Origin: Bolinopsis microptera
Lineage: Eukaryota > Ctenophora > Tentaculata > Lobata > Bolinopsidae
DNA: 64,000 nucleotides
Assembly (NCBI RefSeq): GCF_026151205.1
Contig: NC_087077.1
Location: 4,278,001-4,342,000, forward strand
Direction of reading: 5' to 3'
Part shown: one piece after another, positions 59,101 through 64,000 of the stretch
How the letters are laid out: each line of letters begins with the position of its first letter
Numbering within the stretch: position 1 is the first letter of the stretch
Translations under genes and position numbers: made by a program
The notes under the pieces: model-generated
Databases searched by the model: none
Seen by the model: only the letters and a program-made list of their open reading frames with translations
What the model was told of the DNA's origin: nothing

Positions 59101-60235
59101 ATACAAAAGAACACAGCATGAAAATAGTCAACAGAGCATATTTTCATGAATGATATTGCTATTCCCAAAATGCTATCGTCAAATATAGTGTCAAATATGA
59201 AATAGCGCTATATGGCGCTCGATAGCGCTAGATATCGAATTTCAACTATCATTATCAGTAAAGAACCAGCAAATTTTCATGAATGATATTGCGATTCCAA
59301 AAATGCTGGATAACGAAAAAAAAAGCTTTGTCTCTTTGATGATATATAAGGCTACAATTCGCTATCCCCGAAACTTTCTGATTGGTGGAGTGATGAGTAT
59401 TCGGCTTGGTGACGAAGTAAAGGGTTGTGCTATTTGTTTTTGCTCATATTGAGCCGCTGAACTAGGTCTGGGGGAACCATGTTCCACTTGGAAAGAAGTC
59501 CTCCCCGTTTGGCTGGCTTTTTGCCCACATCTGAAACGAACGGGTTACACTTTCAGATCACCCGTAGCAGTAGCAACTTTACTTAGCTTATTCAGTTTTG
59601 AACTGCGTGGAACTTTATCAGCGAGTGTTGCCTAAAAGTGGAACTTTATCAGCGAGTGTTGCCTAAAAGGCCTCCGATAGCTTACGTGAAGTTTACATTT
59701 CTATGAACGCTTAAAAACATATCACATATAGCTACGAAATATATTTTATCAAGATATGTGTTAGTGCTCATGTCTTATCAGTTTAGGGTGCCTTCCGAGT
59801 TTGCATTTTATTTTTACTGAGTACTGACCATGCATGAATCTCGATCAGATAAAATTGTATAAGTTTAGTAACTGGTCGTTATCGCTGAGCAAATGTAGCT
59901 AACATAGCAGAAAAAAATTATTCTTTGAAAAAGAAACAGCCCGTTAGTTTTTATCACTTACCAGTATTTTCAGATTTAGACCAGAATTTCGGGTGTTCTG
60001 ATAGGAAAGAGCAATGTTAATAACGTAATACAAATAATCACCTTAGTATTGCTGTACAACTACTACAATCATAGCAGGTAGTATTGTTGTACAACTACTA
60101 CAATCATAGCAATTATTATCAATATTATCAATATGATAATATCTCTCCTACAAATAATCTCTCCTAGACACTGGACCTTCTTCAGCTTCAACAGCTCTAG
60201 CGTTGATACACAAGAGATCACTGACATTGGCAGTA
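50189..60235 (-). CDS. 3' part of a gene for a long acidic protein of unknown family
   Basis: The two 3' exons are clear: 50616-51953 (1338 bases) and terminal 50189-50493 (stop TAG). They join in phase and encode the last 548 aa. The large exon is rich in Ser, Lys, Asp and Glu and looks mostly disordered. One more ordered block contains TLRGVTTEWFIFVDHEVAP and EFSVVEPSAIFESNWREG; later come SWGEEETEPKSG and KTLWKIAVQAVRGGL. I do not recognise the family. Upstream candidate exons on the same strand are 60177-60235, 59962-59997 and one beginning at 59530. They join each other in phase (EEHPKFWSKSENTDVGKKPAK) but I found no donor that links the last to 51953 in phase, so an exon may be missing or they may belong elsewhere. 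Between them lies the 43-bp array. The 5' end was not found. Confidence 0.6.
51952..58731 (-). repeat. 43-bp minisatellite, about 157 copies, each with a 3' splice site
   Basis: The plus-strand unit is GCCCTGAAAGCAAATGCSAT followed by TACAGTGATAYTAGGTGGTAGTC, with a three-way C/G/A site and a T/C site. Read on the coding (-) strand, each unit has a CTAATAT or CTAGTAT branch-like motif, then GCATTTGCTTTCAG|GGCGACTACC. The real exon boundary at 51953 reads GCATTTGTTTTCAG|GGCGAGTACC, so the unit is a copy of the authentic acceptor plus about ten exon bases. A few units have lost one base. There are no unique spacers, so it is not a CRISPR. Confidence 0.96.
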
Positions 60236-61941
60236 CTGTGTAATTAACGCCATAACAGTAGTTTCAGTACTGGTTTCATTTACAATGGTTGCAGTACATT
60301 GGTTACGGTACATTGGTTGCGGTACATTTACAGTCGTTTTCATTCATTCCAAATTGCTACCAATCTGGTACATCAATTTATGTTGGCCGAGAAAAACACA
60401 AACTATGCGATTCCGTAATATTTCTGATTTTCGTTGTAAAATTCCATGTACACTTTGTACGGCATGCACCCCTTGAGATGATGAGATGATGGTTCAGGCA
60501 GCGTTTTACAAATTACAACCAGAGATGCAGAAAATAAACGTCAAAGTATTCCGTAACCATGGTATTGGTAACTATGTACCATGGTAACTACCGCAACTGA
60601 ATAGTGCCTCTGATGCTATAATCAGATGGCGACGGTGAAGCAACTTGCATCATTGACACGATTTAATTCTTCGATGGTGTTAAGATGGCAGCACCCTTGG
60701 AGGGCACAGATCTAATAACCAACGGATTGTTTCAACTAAAGAAGTGATGATGCCACTGATAATTTTTATGCCTTTTTTTCATTTTGTTTTCGCTGATCAC
60801 TTTTTAGTTGCCCTTTCAGTGTTCTCACTGCAAGTGCATTTTAAAACACAATGTTTTTTTGAATACCCACGATTTGCACAATCGTGGGTATTACTATTAA
60901 AGTATTAGCTGATAGCATCTGCATAGCATTTTTAGCTTTTGAAACAGAAAATCAATTGGTAAGTTAACTTTATTAGCATTTGTTGACACGAAAGAATGAC
61001 GGCCGTGGCAATGAGGTGCTTAGTTAAAAATTAAAAAGGCGAGCGCAATTTTAAAATTCCTGTTCGAATTTTATGAGCACCAACTTATCAAAAACGATTT
61101 ATAAGTATAGCATTACCTGAATATTTCAAGCTTTGTTCATGCTAATTGTTGTCAATTAATTGTTACGTAAAGAACTTGGCGAACAAACTACAAAGGCTGG
61201 CGCCACCTCATAATTAGTACTATAATTAGCAAGAGCATTATCTAGCAGACTTTAATAATAGCGGACTTTTCAATGAAATACAATTCCTTGCGTGGTCAGC
61301 TAGCTCGCAGATCAGGTCAGGTCCATCACACTTCCAATTTATACAATACAAATTTATTGATAATTGGGATGAACCAGGAACCTGCATTGATTTCAGTTGA
61401 AATAGGTACCCGAATAGGATAAAGTCAGGTGTTGCTAACTATATCATCTCCATCAACTATTATTACAATAAGTAGGTCAGTATGGTATAAAACAAGTAAG
61501 CGCCCATCTTTGCAAAGGATAAGCAGTCATGCAACATATAAACATAAAATACAGTCTTTTGGTGTAGCTGATAGCTACTAGCTATACTTTTAGCTATATA
61601 AGCTAACTATAGCTACTAGCTATACTTTTAGCTAGATAAGCTAACTATAGCTACTAGCTATACTTTTAGCTAGATAAGCTAACTATAGCTACTAGCTATA
61701 GCTAACTGACGGAAACATCTGTAGATCTCATTCAACCTCATTTCCGCGATATTATACCAAAGCGTGCTGTATATGAGTCCATCAATAATACAGTTGATAG
61801 CAGTGATGTTAACACCAGGTCAATAATATTAACTAGCTCGAGTCTGTCTCTAAATAACCGAACATTGAATTGGTAGCTGCAATTAATTATCTGCTAATTA
61901 ATTAGCTGCAATTAGTAGCTGAGCTGCTGACAGCGCGGGTC
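60236..61941. other. Mostly gene-free spacer
   Basis: Holds a short CATTGGTTRCGGTA-type repeat near 60290-60330, a repeated AATGCACAATCGTGGGTATT-like stem near 60868-60890 and a three- to four-copy repeat at 61560-61705. The 3' untranslated region of the EF-hand gene should lie just below 61942. No exons were recognised. Confidence 0.4.
61560..61705. repeat. About 39-bp repeat built of TAGCTA words
   Basis: AGCTATACTTTTAGCTAGAT plus AAGCTAACTATAGCTACT repeats three times and then decays. It is highly self-complementary because of the AGCT and TAGCTA words. Confidence 0.85.
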
Positions 61942-63611
61942 TCATGAGAAGCAAATAGATTCCTCACTTTTAGCGGTCTTGCTGGCGTAGCTGAGGGCTA
62001 GTTTGTGATTGGTTAGGTCTTTGTAGTCGAAGAAGGCCTCGAAGTCAGGGTCCAGCTCTGCTAGGGATAATATCTCTGCGAACTCCTCCTCTGTTAAAGG
62101 GTCGTCTCCTATTCTTGTTAATGCCCTGAGGGTATTAGTATTACAATCATTTCTTGACAGTTTATCATTTAGAAATGACAACTGCAAAGACATTTGTATG
62201 AAAACTACGATCGGCAGTAAAATTGTTGATAAAAATGTAAGCGGCTAAAAGTAAAGGCACAACGGTCGTGTCTGCCAGGGTCTTCGTAAACCAAATCTTG
62301 ACCTATAAGGTTAGCTTTCGTTTAGGGCATAATATTTACTGGATACCGTTATACCAACTGGTATGCAATTCTTGACTCAAAAAAGCTATTCAAGTCAAGT
62401 GAAATGTATACCTGTGAAGGTCTTTAGTCTGCAATTTCCCATCATCGTCCCTATCAAATATCTCAAACGCATTAGTGATATCCGCCAACGTCTCCTCCTC
62501 GTTCCTTCCCACCACTAACTTAAACACCTCCTGGAACTTCATGTTCTGGTTGTTGGTTGTCATGACAGCGGCCTGTGAGAGGATATTCTGAGTTTCCCGA
62601 TCTTCTGAGGAGTATCCTAGTTTGGATAAGATATCTGTGATGTCATCCTGGTTAACTCCCTCCTTCTCCGGGTCCCCCACTGCATCGTACGCTCTCTGTA
62701 CTGCTGTCCGGAATGTGTTCATGAACCCGGACCCGCTTTTGTCGGTAGATTCATCGTCATAATCGTCCCTGTACTCGTCTGTGTCTATCGAACCTCGACT
62801 GGAACATTTAGAAATCAACAACAAAAATCCATCCAGCAAATGACTGACCTAAGAGTTAGATATATAATTTAGGGTCTGAAGACATTCCCGTCTATATAAC
62901 TTCCGCCCCTGGGTTTGAGACTTGGAATAGCTCAAAGTACCCATCAGAAACAAATTTGGCTTGGGTAGAAATTTTGGCTATGGTGCAGTTTTGCGCACTT
63001 TACCACACCCTCTTTTAGCGCTTTCGCGACTTTAAAATCAAAATAACCCCGCTTCTAATTATAAGTAGAAGCTCAACTTGCCATTAAAATTTTTTAGAAT
63101 CATCACAATTAGGGGGGTACAGCATAATTTTAAAGTCACCAGACATCAGGTTGTTCAGTTATGTGACCACACCTTTTTTTGCTCTCGCAAGTCGTAATTT
63201 TTCACACTAAATACGAGATATCTCGGCTTCTGATTGAGCTAGGTGCTCATCTTGGGCATTAAAATGTCCAAAATCATCATATTAAGTAGGGTATAGCACA
63301 ATTTCAAAATCCTCAGACGTCAGGTTGTTGAGTTTTTAGGCCAAAAGTCCTTTCAATAAATCAACAACCCGATTGTCTGAGGACTTCGAAATTATACTCT
63401 ACCCTACACAATGTGGGTCCATTTAATAACCGTTTAAATAAAAGATAAAGTATTACCTGTGACTCCTGTGTCTGGCATCAGCGGGGATGATCTCCTCCAA
63501 CGTAAGGTTCTCCCCTCGCCCCGACTTTGACTTGAGATTATCAACAGCATCTTGCAGAGCTGCTCTCCTGGCCTGCAGAGGCGTTCTCCTTATACTTTTA
63601 TACGCAAACAT
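61942..63611 (-). CDS. EF-hand calcium-binding protein of the calmodulin superfamily, three exons, 241 aa
   Basis: Exons 63457-63611, 62412-62798 and 61942-62125 join with matching phases and end at TGA. The N-terminal 65 residues are basic, then acidic with an Asp/Tyr/Glu-rich stretch (TDEYRDDYDDES). From about residue 75 there are four helix-loop-helix-like units. Only the third has a full calcium loop, DRDDDGKLQTKD at about 167-178, with ligands at positions 1, 3, 5 and 12 and glycine at 6. The first (GDPEKEGVNQDD) and the others are degenerate. This pattern fits regulatory EF-hand proteins such as myosin or axonemal light-chain relatives; I cannot choose among them. The ATG at 63611 follows a good promoter-like region, but a weak AAAAG acceptor at that point leaves open a further 5' exon. 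Confidence 0.82.
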
Positions 63612-63755
63612 AAAGCAAACCAACAAATAGAGGACAAAATAGAGGGTGGATAGCCAAAATCGTGGATATTAACTAGTGAGTAGCCGGAATTAAATACTAA
63701 AATACAAACTGTAATTGACGTATAGGATGGGAGATAGAGGTAATGTTCCGGGCAG

Positions 63756-63965
63756 TTACCAGCCACCAGTAAAACAAAGTGTATTATACACTCTGACATC
63801 ATGAAAATTGGTATGACGTCATTACACATGGTGTGACGTCATTACACGTGATGTGACGTCATGACACGTGGTGTGACGTCATTACACATGGTGTGACGTC
63901 ATTACACGTGGTGTGACGTCATGTTCCAGCCAGCGGTAAAACAGATTGTATTATGCACGAGCAGC
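63756..63965 (-). promoter_or_regulatory. Six-CRE array with E-boxes upstream of the EF-hand gene
   Basis: TGACGTCA, the full palindromic cAMP response element, occurs at 63814, 63834, 63854, 63874, 63894 and 63914, exactly 20 bases apart. CACGTG E-boxes lie between them at 63845, 63865 and 63905, and CACATG in the other gaps. On the gene's strand a TATA-like GTATAATAC follows at 63780-63788, about 170 bases before the ATG. A related block (CCAGCCAGCGGTAAAACA, TATTATGCAC) repeats on the far side at 63925-63957, so the array is bracketed by copies of the TATA-like region. Confidence 0.7.
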
Positions 63966-64000
63966 ATTGTTAGTTCATGTGCGTTTAATGCTCTTTTATA

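Noticed and set aside
1-64000. tRNA, rRNA and other structured RNA genes
   Set aside because: I saw no convincing internal promoter boxes or cloverleaf arms by eye; a covariance-model scan would settle it.

Overview
The window looks like invertebrate animal nuclear DNA. It is AT-rich, uses the standard code, has GT-AG introns with coding exons of roughly 35-1340 bases, and carries animal extracellular domains (PAN/apple, Ig-like, von Willebrand D). It is dense in transposons and minisatellites. A cnidarian or other early-branching animal is my best guess from the transposon families, but no single feature proves it. No bacterial, organellar or CRISPR features were seen.

Layout. 1-16.7 kb is mobile-element territory: fragments of a TA-target DNA transposon, a 5'-truncated CR1/jockey-type LINE, a duplicated segment with a MITE in only one copy, and an intact Penelope-type reverse transcriptase ORF. 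A one-exon gene for a secreted three-PAN-domain protein lies at 17.0-18.1 kb (-). A six-exon gene for a two-pass membrane protein runs from 20.4 to 39.9 kb (+). Its 14-kb first intron holds several minisatellites and a 7.6-kb Academ-like DNA transposon with long inverted repeats, whose spliced gene ends in a FEN1/XPG-like nuclease. A convergent 14-exon gene at 40.75-46.2 kb (-) could be reassembled completely (558 aa): a secreted protein with a signal peptide, an Ig-like region and a vWD domain. A second large copy of the TA-target transposon fills 47.6-49.9 kb. At 50.2-60.2 kb (-) is the 3' part of a gene for a long acidic protein, split by a 6.8-kb array of about 157 copies of a 43-bp unit. 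At 61.9-63.6 kb (-) is a three-exon EF-hand gene, with six evenly spaced CRE palindromes just upstream.

Most unusual observation. Tandem repeats here repeatedly start at or next to splice sites, and in the best cases multiply the splice site itself: 15 GTAAGT donors after exon 1 of the membrane-protein gene, about 157 polypyrimidine-CAG acceptors before the large exon of the acidic-protein gene, a triplicated exon end, and two duplicated acceptors in the vWD gene. I assembled the exon chains by hand from splice motifs and reading phase. Nearly all junctions stay in phase, and I name those that do not.
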